A stretch of DNA of 31,305 nt from a virus. The stretch lies in IMG/VR virus record IMGVR_UViG_3300037585_000313, positions 1 through 31,305 of that record; one strand, given 5' to 3'. The notes under the pieces were generated by a model. It saw only the letters and a program-made list of their open reading frames with translations, was not told the origin of the DNA and did not search any database. The position numbers were made by a program, and so were the translations under genes. Shown in pieces: positions 1 to 6,152 of this stretch (the first letter of the stretch is position 1; each line of letters starts with the position of its first letter).

Positions 1-2
1 AC

Positions 3-146
3 GGCCACAACATTTGGAGCGAAGACCCTGACGGCACGCAGCAACTTGCCAAAGGAAACCTTGTCCCTATGTTGGTTAAGGCTATTCAAGAACAGCAGGT
101 ATTGATCGAATCGCTGACGGCAAGAATCGCCGCGCTGGAGAGTTAA
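3..146 (+). CDS. Tail-fibre/tail-spike C-terminal fragment, peptidase S74-like chaperone end (partial)
   Basis: The reading frame is open from the left edge and ends at TAA 144-146, giving about 47 residues. The fragment contains SEDPDGTQQLAKGNLVPMLV and then a helical tail rich in Gln, Glu, Leu and Ala. This is the usual end of the intramolecular chaperone (peptidase S74) domain of phage tail fibres and endosialidases: a short 'D-P-D-G-T/..-L..-LVP(M/L)LVKAIQE' stretch followed by a trimeric coiled coil. In known family members this domain assists fibre trimerisation and is then cleaved off. The catalytic Ser/Lys part would lie upstream of the window and cannot be checked. The following gene starts 3 nt after the stop. 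The identification rests only on the C-terminal pattern. Confidence 0.72.
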   Translation, partial: GHNIWSEDPDGTQQLAKGNLVPMLVKAIQEQQVLIESLTARIAALES

Positions 147-148
147 AA

Positions 149-415
149 ATGGCAGAAGAACCGCGCACCCGGACTACTGAGCAGAAAGCTCAAGATTATA
201 TGGCAATGGGTCACTCAGTTGAGCTAATTGACAAAATCAGGGCTGACTCTGACCCCGGATACAAAAAAGACAGGACGGATGAAGAACTCAAGGACATCGT
301 TACGAGGCACGTAGGTCATCTTGAGAACATGGTCTCCCGTGAGGATTGGGGGTCTGAAGACATGACGGCTTCAAAGGCAGCGATCATTAACGGAAAGGCG
401 TATATAGCATCATGA
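149..415 (+). CDS. Hypothetical small phage protein (88 aa)
   Basis: An acidic, hydrophilic 88-residue protein with no signal peptide or membrane segment; I do not recognise a family. The ATG at 149 has GGAG at 137-140 with an 8-nt spacing, which supports the start. The last codons overlap the next gene (ATG at 412, ATGA overlap). It sits between the tail-fibre end and the lysis region, so a morphogenesis accessory or fibre-associated role is possible but not shown by the sequence. Confidence 0.7.
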   Translation: MAEEPRTRTTEQKAQDYMAMGHSVELIDKIRADSDPGYKKDRTDEELKDIVTRHVGHLENMVSREDWGSEDMTASKAAIINGKAYIAS

Positions 416-675
416 GCGAAGAAGCACAGCAAACTCCTGCAGTTGTTCAAATTGATGGAACTGACCACAACATAGAGGATCTGAGCACTGACGCTAAGAT
501 CCATTTGGAACAGGTCATACTCATTAAGAGACAGATGGATGAGCACAAGCGAGCGGTACTCGCTAACCAGCAGGCGTTAATTAATCTGCAGGTAGCTCTT
601 GGGTATAGAGAGAGTGCCTTACGGGATTCCATCAGTGTTGTAGCGGAACCGGATGAGGCTGTATCTGTCCAATGA
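412..675 (+). CDS. Small phage protein with 'hydrophilic strand + coiled coil' layout (DUF6447-like, tentative)
   Basis: 87 residues. Residues 10-25 contain VVQIDGTDHNIEDLSTDAK, which resembles the N-terminus of short phage and cyanobacterial proteins of the type 'VxVDGxEYNIDDLSxEAK' (I recall DUF6447). Residues 28-70 form a predicted coiled coil with heptad-spaced Leu/Ile. The family function is unknown. The start ATG overlaps the upstream stop by 4 nt and its own stop overlaps the next ATG (ATGA at 672), so it is probably translated by coupling. The family assignment is from memory and tentative; that the gene is real is well supported by packing and composition. Confidence 0.68.
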   Translation: MSEEAQQTPAVVQIDGTDHNIEDLSTDAKIHLEQVILIKRQMDEHKRAVLANQQALINLQVALGYRESALRDSISVVAEPDEAVSVQ

Positions 676-875
676 GCGAGCTAGACCCTGCAAATAAAGC
701 TCTTGCTGAAATCGAGGCCCACGAACGAGAGTGTCGGCTGAGATACGAAGCGATTGAAGCGAGCCTTAAACGCGGGGAAAAGCGTTTTGACAAGCTCGAT
801 AACATGATCTGGGGAATTTACGCAGCCCTTATCGCGGTAGTTATTTTCCCACAGGTCTTAAAACTTGTGACTTAA
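672..875 (+). CDS. Small membrane protein, XhlA-like topology; candidate lysis accessory or holin
   Basis: 67 residues. Residues 1-46 are a charged amphipathic helix or coiled coil (AEIEAHERECRLRYEAIEAS, then KRGEKRFDKLD). Residues 47-65 form one hydrophobic segment (MIWGIYAALIAVVIFPQVL). This 'coiled coil then C-terminal TM' layout is that of XhlA/hemolysin-like holin accessory proteins. Its position 900-1200 nt upstream of the EF-hand protein, spanins and endolysin fits a lysis cassette. Membrane localisation is seen in sequence; lysis function is inferred from layout and neighbours. Confidence 0.65.
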   Translation: MSELDPANKALAEIEAHERECRLRYEAIEASLKRGEKRFDKLDNMIWGIYAALIAVVIFPQVLKLVT

Positions 876-876
876 C

Positions 877-1098
877 ATGGCTATTAACAGCATCGACCAG
901 ACAACCGGGAACCCTCCAGTGATTGCTTGGAGGCGGGTGGCTAATCGTCAGATGCAAGAGTTGGTCATGGCGTCTGATGGCGCTCCTGTTAAGAAGGTAA
1001 CCGAAGTTTCCGAGACTCAGCTTTATCAGCTACGCGGGAACAGAGTGTCAGTTACCGACATCAGCCGGTCGATGTCTACGATAGACATAAAAGTATGA
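877..1098 (+). CDS. Hypothetical protein (73 aa)
   Basis: A 73-residue soluble protein of mixed composition beginning MAINSIDQTTGNPPVIAW. It has no recognisable motif, signal or membrane segment. It starts 1 nt after the preceding TAA and overlaps the next gene by ATGA, so it belongs to the same transcript and coupling chain. The downstream neighbours are lysis proteins, but nothing in the protein points to lysis. I do not recognise it. Confidence 0.62.
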   Translation: MAINSIDQTTGNPPVIAWRRVANRQMQELVMASDGAPVKKVTEVSETQLYQLRGNRVSVTDISRSMSTIDIKV

Positions 1099-1568
1099 TC
1101 GCTGAACTCTCAGCAGCGTTTGCTGCATTAAAAGCAGTCAACGAAGGCATTCAAAGTCTTCGTGATGCTCACGGGCACGGTCGTGATCTTGGCAGCATCT
1201 TGGGCAGTTGGTCCGAAGCTGCAATGGCAGCTAAAGAGTGCGAGAAGGTTCAGGCCGCTGGGAAGATGTCTTATCAAGAAGCTCTGCGACTTGAGAGTGT
1301 TACCCGTCAAGTAGCCAATTACGACAGAATGCTGCATGACGTGTGCTTGCTGCAGGGCCAAGGAGACTTATACAAGTCGATCAAAAAGAGAATGGCTGAG
1401 GCCGAAGAAAATGCGGCAAAAGAAGTTGCGCGAATAAAAGCCCAGCGAAAACGACGGATTAAATTTTGGAGAGAGATTGGGCAAATATTTTCGATCATGC
1501 TGGGTATATTTTTAATGGCAATGGTTGCGCTTTGGTTATTTTTTACTTTCTTTTACGGGGCTGAATAG
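1095..1568 (+). CDS. Helical protein with C-terminal membrane anchor (157 aa)
   Basis: Residues 1-125 are almost entirely helical and charged, with a basic patch KAQRKRRIKFWREI at about 115-128. A single hydrophobic segment follows (IFSIMLGIFLMAMVALWLFF, about 131-150), and the protein ends within a few residues. A basic region before a C-terminal TM suggests a tail-anchored inner-membrane protein with the long helical domain in the cytoplasm. It lies between two other small membrane proteins upstream of the spanins, so a holin, antiholin or other lysis-timing role is a reasonable inference. I do not recognise the family. Confidence 0.65.
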   Translation: MIAELSAAFAALKAVNEGIQSLRDAHGHGRDLGSILGSWSEAAMAAKECEKVQAAGKMSYQEALRLESVTRQVANYDRMLHDVCLLQGQGDLYKSIKKRMAEAEENAAKEVARIKAQRKRRIKFWREIGQIFSIMLGIFLMAMVALWLFFTFFYGAE

Positions 1569-1886
1569 ATGCCTAAGAAATTAGAACCCAAATCTCAATA
1601 CGCTGAGTTTGACTTAGATGGCGATGGCACGGTTACAGATGACGAGATCCGTCGCTCTCAGGATATGCTTGAACTGGAGATGCGGGAGGAAAAGGCTGAT
1701 ACCCAGCGTCGTATGGCGTGGGTAGCCATGTGCTCCATGTGCGGTTTTGCAATCCTGCCCTTGATGCCTTTTGTCCCTGAAGCACGGTTAGCTACGCTCG
1801 CAAGCCTGAGTGATATGTTATTTCTTTCTCAAGCGTCTGTGGTGGGCTTGTACTTCGGGGCTACGGCTTACATGGCGCGTAAGTAA
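1569..1886 (+). CDS. Two-TM membrane protein with an N-terminal EF-hand; candidate holin
   Basis: 105 residues. Residues 15-26 form a canonical 12-residue EF-hand loop (DLDGDGTVTDDE) with oxygen ligands at positions 1, 3, 5, 9 and 12. Two hydrophobic segments follow at about 48-69 (MAWVAMCSMCGFAILPLMPF) and 80-101, giving a class II holin-like topology with a cytoplasmic N-terminus. It is directly upstream of the i-spanin (1-nt overlap) and two genes before the endolysin, which is the usual holin position. The endolysin lacks a signal peptide and therefore needs a hole-forming holin; this is the best candidate. Calcium binding would be unusual for a holin and is inferred from the loop only. 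Confidence 0.7.
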   Translation: MPKKLEPKSQYAEFDLDGDGTVTDDEIRRSQDMLELEMREEKADTQRRMAWVAMCSMCGFAILPLMPFVPEARLATLASLSDMLFLSQASVVGLYFGATAYMARK

Positions 1887-2284
1887 TGTGGCAGATTTCG
1901 GGGGTCTTAGGGGCCGCACTGGTTCTGTGCGTGGTGTCTTTTAAGGTTTATTACGACCGCACTGAGGCCGAAAAAGTCGCGTTACGTGTTGAACTGCAAG
2001 CCGCAGTAGATAATCAACAAGTGTTGGAAGGTACGATTAAAGCCCAAAATGACCGTATCGTTCGTGCTATAGAGGCGCAAAAACAGCAGCAGGAGCAGAT
2101 TCAAGGGCTGGAGCAGAAAAATCGGGAGGCTGCGACAGAAGTGTCCACCTTGCGCCAGAAGTTCGCTCGGCACGACCTCAACAACCTTTCTATACGGAAA
2201 CCCGGTCTAATTGAGAAAATTGTCAATAAAGCTACGAAAGGGGTTGGCGATGAACTTGCCCAGATCACTGATCCTGCTCGCTAG
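1886..2284 (+). CDS. Inner-membrane spanin (i-spanin, Rz-like)
   Basis: 132 residues. Residues 4-21 (ISGVLGAALVLCVVSFKV) are an N-terminal signal-anchor. Residues 27-105 are a long periplasmic helix/coiled coil rich in Gln, Glu and Lys, and a short C-terminal tail follows. This is the standard Rz layout: the coiled coil spans the periplasm and binds the outer-membrane lipoprotein subunit to fuse the two membranes in the last lysis step. The o-spanin gene starts inside its 3' end in another frame (2250), as in Rz/Rz1 pairs. The ATG overlaps the previous TAA by one base. The identification rests on topology and context; the sequence family is divergent. Confidence 0.82.
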   Translation: MWQISGVLGAALVLCVVSFKVYYDRTEAEKVALRVELQAAVDNQQVLEGTIKAQNDRIVRAIEAQKQQQEQIQGLEQKNREAATEVSTLRQKFARHDLNNLSIRKPGLIEKIVNKATKGVGDELAQITDPAR

Positions 2285-2651
2285 TCTGCTTCTGCCTTCT
2301 TGTGCGCTTTTAGATAGGCCCGAACCTGTCCCGCAAGTTAGACCTGTTGAGATAGTTACGATAGAGAAGCCTGCGCCTGTGTTCCATCCGGTGCTACCAG
2401 AACAGATTGTGTTCCTACCCGTAGAATGGAAGATTCTTACTCCCAGTGAGATGGAGCAGTACATTACGGATCTGAAGGCCGGGGAGGCCCCCGTAAATGT
2501 ATGGTACGGCCTTACAACCAAAGGGTATGAAAACCTGTCTGCCAATATGGCAGATATAAAACGGTACCTACGTCAGATCCTGAACATAGTAGATTATTAT
2601 CAGGACTTGAATCGGACTGAAGAAGTGCCTGAGGAAGAGTTGGTGGACTAA
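2250..2651 (+). CDS. Outer-membrane lipoprotein spanin (o-spanin, Rz1-like)
   Basis: I take the start at ATG 2250, not the in-frame codon at 2211. From 2250 the product begins MNLPRSLILLASLLLPSC, a classic lipoprotein signal peptide with lipobox LPSC and modified Cys at residue 18. AAAGGGG at 2237-2243 is a good ribosome binding site. The mature protein is proline-rich at first (RPEPVPQVRP) and then helical, about 115 residues in all. It is longer than lambda Rz1 but typical of partly overlapping spanin pairs. The first 35 nt overlap the i-spanin gene in a different frame. It acts at the inner leaflet of the outer membrane as partner of the i-spanin. Confidence 0.83.
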   Translation: MNLPRSLILLASLLLPSCALLDRPEPVPQVRPVEIVTIEKPAPVFHPVLPEQIVFLPVEWKILTPSEMEQYITDLKAGEAPVNVWYGLTTKGYENLSANMADIKRYLRQILNIVDYYQDLNRTEEVPEEELVD

Positions 2652-3070
2652 TGGACAAATTGATTGAAATGCTACGTCGCCATGAGGGCGTAGAAGCCCA
2701 TATTTATTTATGTAGTGAGGGGCATGAAACAATTGGTGTAGGCCGTAACGTGTCTAAGTCCGGTCTTGGGTTATCCGATGACGAAATCGACTACCTGCTT
2801 ACTAACGATATAGAACGGGTCCGGACGGAGTTGACTGAGGAGTATTTCTGGTTTCCGGCGCTTAACGAGGCTCGACAGCACGCTATGATTGACCTGTCCT
2901 TCAACATCGGGCAGACCCGCTTGCGGGGGTTTGTAAAAGCTTTAGCTGCGATGGCAGAGGAGGATTTTGATCGAGCCTCTGAAGAGTTCTACGACAGTAG
3001 GTGGGCTACACAGGTAGGGAACAGGGCCAGAGAAATTTGCAAGATGATACGCACGGGTGAATATGCGTAA
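2651..3070 (+). CDS. Endolysin, T4-type lysozyme (GH24 muramidase)
   Basis: 139 residues. It opens with MDKLIEMLRRHEGVEAHIYL, matching the T4 lysozyme N-terminus. The GH24 catalytic pattern Glu-8aa-(Asp/Cys)-5aa-Thr is present as E12, C21, T27 in 'RHEG...YLCSEGHETIGVG'. Cys at the second position is a known active variant of the family. The C-terminal half has the usual 'ALNEARQHAMIDLSFNIG' and 'WATQVGNRAREI' segments. It hydrolyses the MurNAc-GlcNAc bond of peptidoglycan. No signal peptide or SAR segment is visible, so release should depend on a holin. The start overlaps the o-spanin stop (TAATG), placing it at the end of a holin-spanin-endolysin cassette. Confidence 0.93.
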   Translation: MDKLIEMLRRHEGVEAHIYLCSEGHETIGVGRNVSKSGLGLSDDEIDYLLTNDIERVRTELTEEYFWFPALNEARQHAMIDLSFNIGQTRLRGFVKALAAMAEEDFDRASEEFYDSRWATQVGNRAREICKMIRTGEYA

Positions 3071-3272
3071 AGTTGTGTTTCCTCACACGAATGGGGATGC
3101 AGTCGAGCCCCTGCACACTATCGAAGTAGTCTGTGGGTACTGCGGATTTGACCTAGATGAGGCGGAACTAGCTGCGGCAACGTGTTCGGATTGTGGGGAA
3201 CCTTTAGAGCTAAAGCAGAGTGTGTCTATTACTGTAACTACATTGCCCCCTATCTTTGGGCAAACATTATAG
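3063..3272 (+). CDS. Zinc-ribbon miniprotein (69 aa)
   Basis: Two CxxC knuckles are seen, CGYC and CSDC, separated by 16 residues, so a single zinc-binding ribbon is likely. The rest is acidic, with a hydrophobic C-terminal strand. I use ATG 3063; an in-frame GTG at 3057 would add two residues. Either start overlaps the endolysin 3' end. Function is unknown. It separates the lysis cassette from the tail/neck genes and could be a structural stabiliser or a regulatory adaptor, but the sequence does not decide. Confidence 0.68.
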   Translation: MRKVVFPHTNGDAVEPLHTIEVVCGYCGFDLDEAELAAATCSDCGEPLELKQSVSITVTTLPPIFGQTL

Positions 3273-3279
3273 GTGTGTC

Positions 3280-5169
3280 ATGCCACTTAAAAAGATGGTC
3301 TTCAAGCCGGGGGTTAACCGTGAAGTAAGCCGGTATACCAGTGAGCCCGGTTGGTATGAGTGCGACAAGGTTCGCTTTCGTGGTGGGTACCCTGAAAAAA
3401 TAGGGGGCTGGCAACGAATATCTACTTCTACTTTCCTAGGGGTATGCAGGTCGCTATCAAGTTGGGTAACGCTTGGTAGCATCCAGTACATAGGGGTGGG
3501 CACTCATCTCAAGTTCTACCTTGAGGAAGGGGCAGCGTATAACGATATAACTCCTTTACGTGCTACTACTTCCGCCGGGGATGTTACTTTTGCTGCCACT
3601 AACGGGAGCAGTACCCTAACCGTCACAGATTCCTCTCATGGGGCCGTTGAGAACGATTTTGTAGCCTTTACAGGGGCCGCATCGTTAGGTGGGACCATAA
3701 CTGCGGAAGTCCTTAACCAAGAGTACCAAGTAGCTGAACTTGTAAACGCTAATAGCTACAAGATCACAGCCAAGAACCCTTCAACTGGAGTTGCGGTCGC
3801 AGCAAATGCTTCCGACAGTGGAAATGGTGGGGGCTCTATTGTAGGCAAGTACCAGATAACTACGGGGCAAGCCTACGAGGTGCCTGCGGTTGGCTGGGGT
3901 GCAGGTACTTGGGGTGGGGGTACGTGGGGTACAGGGTTATCGTCTACTGAGAATATACGTCTCTGGTCCCAAGCGCAGTTCGGGGAAGATCTTGTATTTG
4001 GTCCTCGTGATGGCCCTGCGTACTACTGGGATGCTACGAACGGCTTATCTACTCGGGCGGTTGCGCTTACATCGTTATCTGGTGCATCCGATGTTCCTAC
4101 TACACAACGTCTGGTATTTGTATCTGACGTAAGTAGGTTTGTGTTTTGCATGGGGACTAACGTGTTGGGAAGCGCGACAACAGACCCTATGTTGATACGT
4201 TGGTCTGACCAAGAGAGTGTTACGAACTGGACTCCTGCGGCTACTAATCAAGCAGGAGATCTGCGCTTGTCTAAGGGTACAGAGATAGTCAGTGCCCGAC
4301 AGTCCAGAGAAGAGATACTAGTGTGGACTGATTCCTCTCTGTACTCTCTGCAATATCAAGGCCCTCCTGCTGTATGGGGGGCTAACCTAGTCGGGGATAA
4401 TGTCTCTATTGCATCCCAAAACGCGGTCGCACACTCTAATGGAGTGTCCCTCTGGATGGGAAAAGACAAGTTCTACATGTATGACGGGCGCACCCAGCCC
4501 CTGCCATGTACGGTTCGCCGGTATGTATTTGATGACTTTAATACGCTTCAGTACGACCAAGTATTCGCGGGTACGAATGAGGCTTTCCATGAAGTGTGGT
4601 GGTTTTATTGCTCTGACGACAGTACAACTATTGATAGGTATGTCGTCTATAACTACCTAGATAAGACTTGGTACTACGGTACGATGGCTCGCACAGCGTG
4701 GATGGATTCCGGCCTGCGGGATAGCCCTTTAGCCGCAACTTATACCTACAACCTCGTAGACCACGAAGTCGGTGCGGACGATAAAGAAACTGGGACTACC
4801 ACCGCAATAACAGCAAGTATTACCTCTGGGCAGTTCGATATTGATGACGGGCATCGGTTTGCCTTAATCAGCCGTGTTATGCCCGATATGGTGTTTGAAG
4901 GGTCCACAGCTACTTCCCCAGCCGCAACTATATCCCTGTTGCCTTTGGCTAACTCCGGGTCCGGTTATAACGATCCAACGTCTGAGAGTGGTAACAGTTC
5001 AGGGGCGGTAACTCGCACGGCCACCTCTCCTGTAGAGCAGTACACAGGGCAGATACACACCCGTGTACGAGGACGGCAAATGTCGCTCAAGGTCGAATCT
5101 ACCGCAGAAGGGGTCAGGTGGCAGTTAGGTTCCCCACGATTTGATATGCGGGTCGATGGGCGACGTTAA
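3280..5169 (+). CDS. Large tail/neck structural protein (P22 gp10 stabilisation-like, tentative)
   Basis: 629 residues from ATG 3280, preceded by AGGTG at 3271-3275; an in-frame TTG at 3256 lacks such support. It begins MPLKKMVFKPGVNREVSRYT followed by EPGWYECDKVRFRGGYPEKI, an N-terminus I associate with conserved structural proteins of marine podovirus-like phages, often annotated as tail or head-stabilisation (P22 gp10-type) proteins. The body is rich in beta-strand, Ser/Thr/Gly and aromatic repeats (for example GWGAGTWGGGTWG), consistent with a beta-propeller or neck hub. It is followed with a 1-nt overlap by the jelly-roll protein. A virion role is well supported; the exact position in the tail is inferred. 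Confidence 0.7.
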   Translation: MPLKKMVFKPGVNREVSRYTSEPGWYECDKVRFRGGYPEKIGGWQRISTSTFLGVCRSLSSWVTLGSIQYIGVGTHLKFYLEEGAAYNDITPLRATTSAGDVTFAATNGSSTLTVTDSSHGAVENDFVAFTGAASLGGTITAEVLNQEYQVAELVNANSYKITAKNPSTGVAVAANASDSGNGGGSIVGKYQITTGQAYEVPAVGWGAGTWGGGTWGTGLSSTENIRLWSQAQFGEDLVFGPRDGPAYYWDATNGLSTRAVALTSLSGASDVPTTQRLVFVSDVSRFVFCMGTNVLGSATTDPMLIRWSDQESVTNWTPAATNQAGDLRLSKGTEIVSARQSREEILVWTDSSLYSLQYQGPPAVWGANLVGDNVSIASQNAVAHSNGVSLWMGKDKFYMYDGRTQPLPCTVRRYVFDDFNTLQYDQVFAGTNEAFHEVWWFYCSDDSTTIDRYVVYNYLDKTWYYGTMARTAWMDSGLRDSPLAATYTYNLVDHEVGADDKETGTTTAITASITSGQFDIDDGHRFALISRVMPDMVFEGSTATSPAATISLLPLANSGSGYNDPTSESGNSSGAVTRTATSPVEQYTGQIHTRVRGRQMSLKVESTAEGVRWQLGSPRFDMRVDGRR

Positions 5170-5786
5170 TGGCGAACGAGATATATAGAGGAGCCCCTCC
5201 TGCTTTACCTCAAGCAACGGACATGTATAACCGCCCATACATGGACCAGCTTAACGGAGTGCTTCGGCTATTCTTTACCCGCTTCACTGGTACGTTAGAT
5301 ACCCTGTTGCGGACTGATGGGGGAGGTAAATTCTTATATTCCCCCCACGGTATGTTCTATAGCACAGCCGATCAGTCGGCTGCAGGCATTAATACCGGAT
5401 ACTCAGTAACTTTTAATACCACTGACACGAGCAATGCGGTCAGTGTCGCTAGTAGCAGTCGTATAACCGTCGATAACGATGGGCTGTACGGGTTCGATGT
5501 GATGCTGCAGGTAGAGAACAACGACGCTGCTGAACAGACCGTCCTTGTATGGCTTGCGTTAAATGGATCAAACAAAGCGTACACAGCACAGAAATACACT
5601 GTAGGTCCGGGGGATTATTCCAGCCTGCATTGTCTGTTCCATGTATCTCTTACAGCAACCCAATATGTAGAGGTCAAGTGGGCTACTAGTGACACAGACG
5701 TTAATCTGCATACGGAGAGCGCCTCATCCCCCCATTCCGGTATACCGTCTGCCTCTGTAGCGGTGTCGTATATTAGTAATATATAA
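5169..5786 (+). CDS. C1q/TNF-like jelly-roll virion protein
   Basis: 205 residues. Residues 18-50 form a short 'MYNRPYMDQLNGVLRLFFTR' trimerising or attachment segment. About 55-205 is an all-beta domain with the pattern of the many marine phage jelly-roll proteins: 'HGMFYSTADQSAAG..TGYSVTFN', 'GLYGFDVMLQVEN', 'VLVWLALNGS', 'VEVKWATSDTDVNLHTE', 'HSGIPSASVAVSYIS'. Such modules are commonly trimeric and exposed on the virion as receptor-binding or decoration proteins. The start is coupled to the upstream stop (TAATG). A 63-nt spacer follows, the longest gap in this part of the operon. Confidence 0.75.
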   Translation: MANEIYRGAPPALPQATDMYNRPYMDQLNGVLRLFFTRFTGTLDTLLRTDGGGKFLYSPHGMFYSTADQSAAGINTGYSVTFNTTDTSNAVSVASSSRITVDNDGLYGFDVMLQVENNDAAEQTVLVWLALNGSNKAYTAQKYTVGPGDYSSLHCLFHVSLTATQYVEVKWATSDTDVNLHTESASSPHSGIPSASVAVSYISNI

Positions 5787-5790
5787 GCTC

Positions 5791-5849
5791 TAGTTGCTCC
5801 TAGTATCAAGTCCTCTATACTTACCGCACCCTTATTAGAGGAGCGACTG
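5791..5849 (+). promoter_or_regulatory. Hairpin able to mask the ACP ribosome binding site
   Basis: Bases 5791-5801 can pair with 5839-5849: nine Watson-Crick pairs and two G-U pairs, with a 37-nt loop. The 3' arm holds most of the Shine-Dalgarno AGAGGAG (5837-5843) and ends directly against the TTG start at 5850. An alternative 7-bp pairing (5811-5817 with 5836-5842) covers the same Shine-Dalgarno. Two mutually exclusive anti-SD arms in a 63-nt spacer, in an operon that otherwise overlaps its genes, suggest translational control. Pairing is seen in sequence; function is inference. Confidence 0.45.
5794..5821 (+). promoter_or_regulatory. Weak sigma-70-like promoter candidate ahead of the ACP gene
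   Basis: TTGCTC at 5794-5799 and TATACT at 5816-5821 are separated by 16 nt. The -10 element is five of six to consensus; the -35 is poor. If used, transcripts would start near 5828 and lack the 5' arms that mask the ribosome binding site, whereas read-through transcripts would carry them. The evidence is a motif match only. Confidence 0.25.
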
Positions 5850-6152
5850 TTGGACTTTTTAAAGCTTTTTAACGCTGTTGCGTTATCCCAGAAGAGCATA
5901 CCTTCCGATTATGTACCCGCAACTGCACTCAACGATGTAGTAGATGAAGATACGCTTAACCTAGATAGCTTGGACGTTGCAATGACGTACTTTGTCCTAG
6001 CTGAAGCCTATGGCATACCCGAGGATGGTGATGAGGAATTACCTAAAGGTATGACCGTTCAGGACCTTTACGATCACCTGCTGAAGGAGAAAACCGTTGA
6101 TCCTGAAGACACCTATGAGTCCGTAGAAGAGTTACTGGAGGATTTAGGGTGA
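5850..6152 (+). CDS. Acyl carrier protein-like protein (phage-encoded)
   Basis: 100 residues. The phosphopantetheine attachment motif of acyl carrier proteins is present as LNLDSLDVAMTYFVLAEAYG (residues 36-55), with Ser40 in the invariant D-S-L at the start of helix II. A helix IV-like 'MTVQDLYDHLLKE' (68-80) corresponds to the 'TVQAAIDYI' element of E. coli AcpP. The protein is strongly acidic, as ACPs are. The C-terminus (81-100) is an extra acidic helix. The start is TTG at 5850, chosen because AGAGGAG (5837-5843) is correctly spaced and no in-frame ATG occurs before the motif. The stop overlaps the ketosynthase start (GTGA). It would need a phosphopantetheinyl transferase from the host, since none is seen here. 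It probably carries the chain extended by, or delivered to, the neighbouring ketosynthase. Confidence 0.82.
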   Translation: MDFLKLFNAVALSQKSIPSDYVPATALNDVVDEDTLNLDSLDVAMTYFVLAEAYGIPEDGDEELPKGMTVQDLYDHLLKEKTVDPEDTYESVEELLEDLG

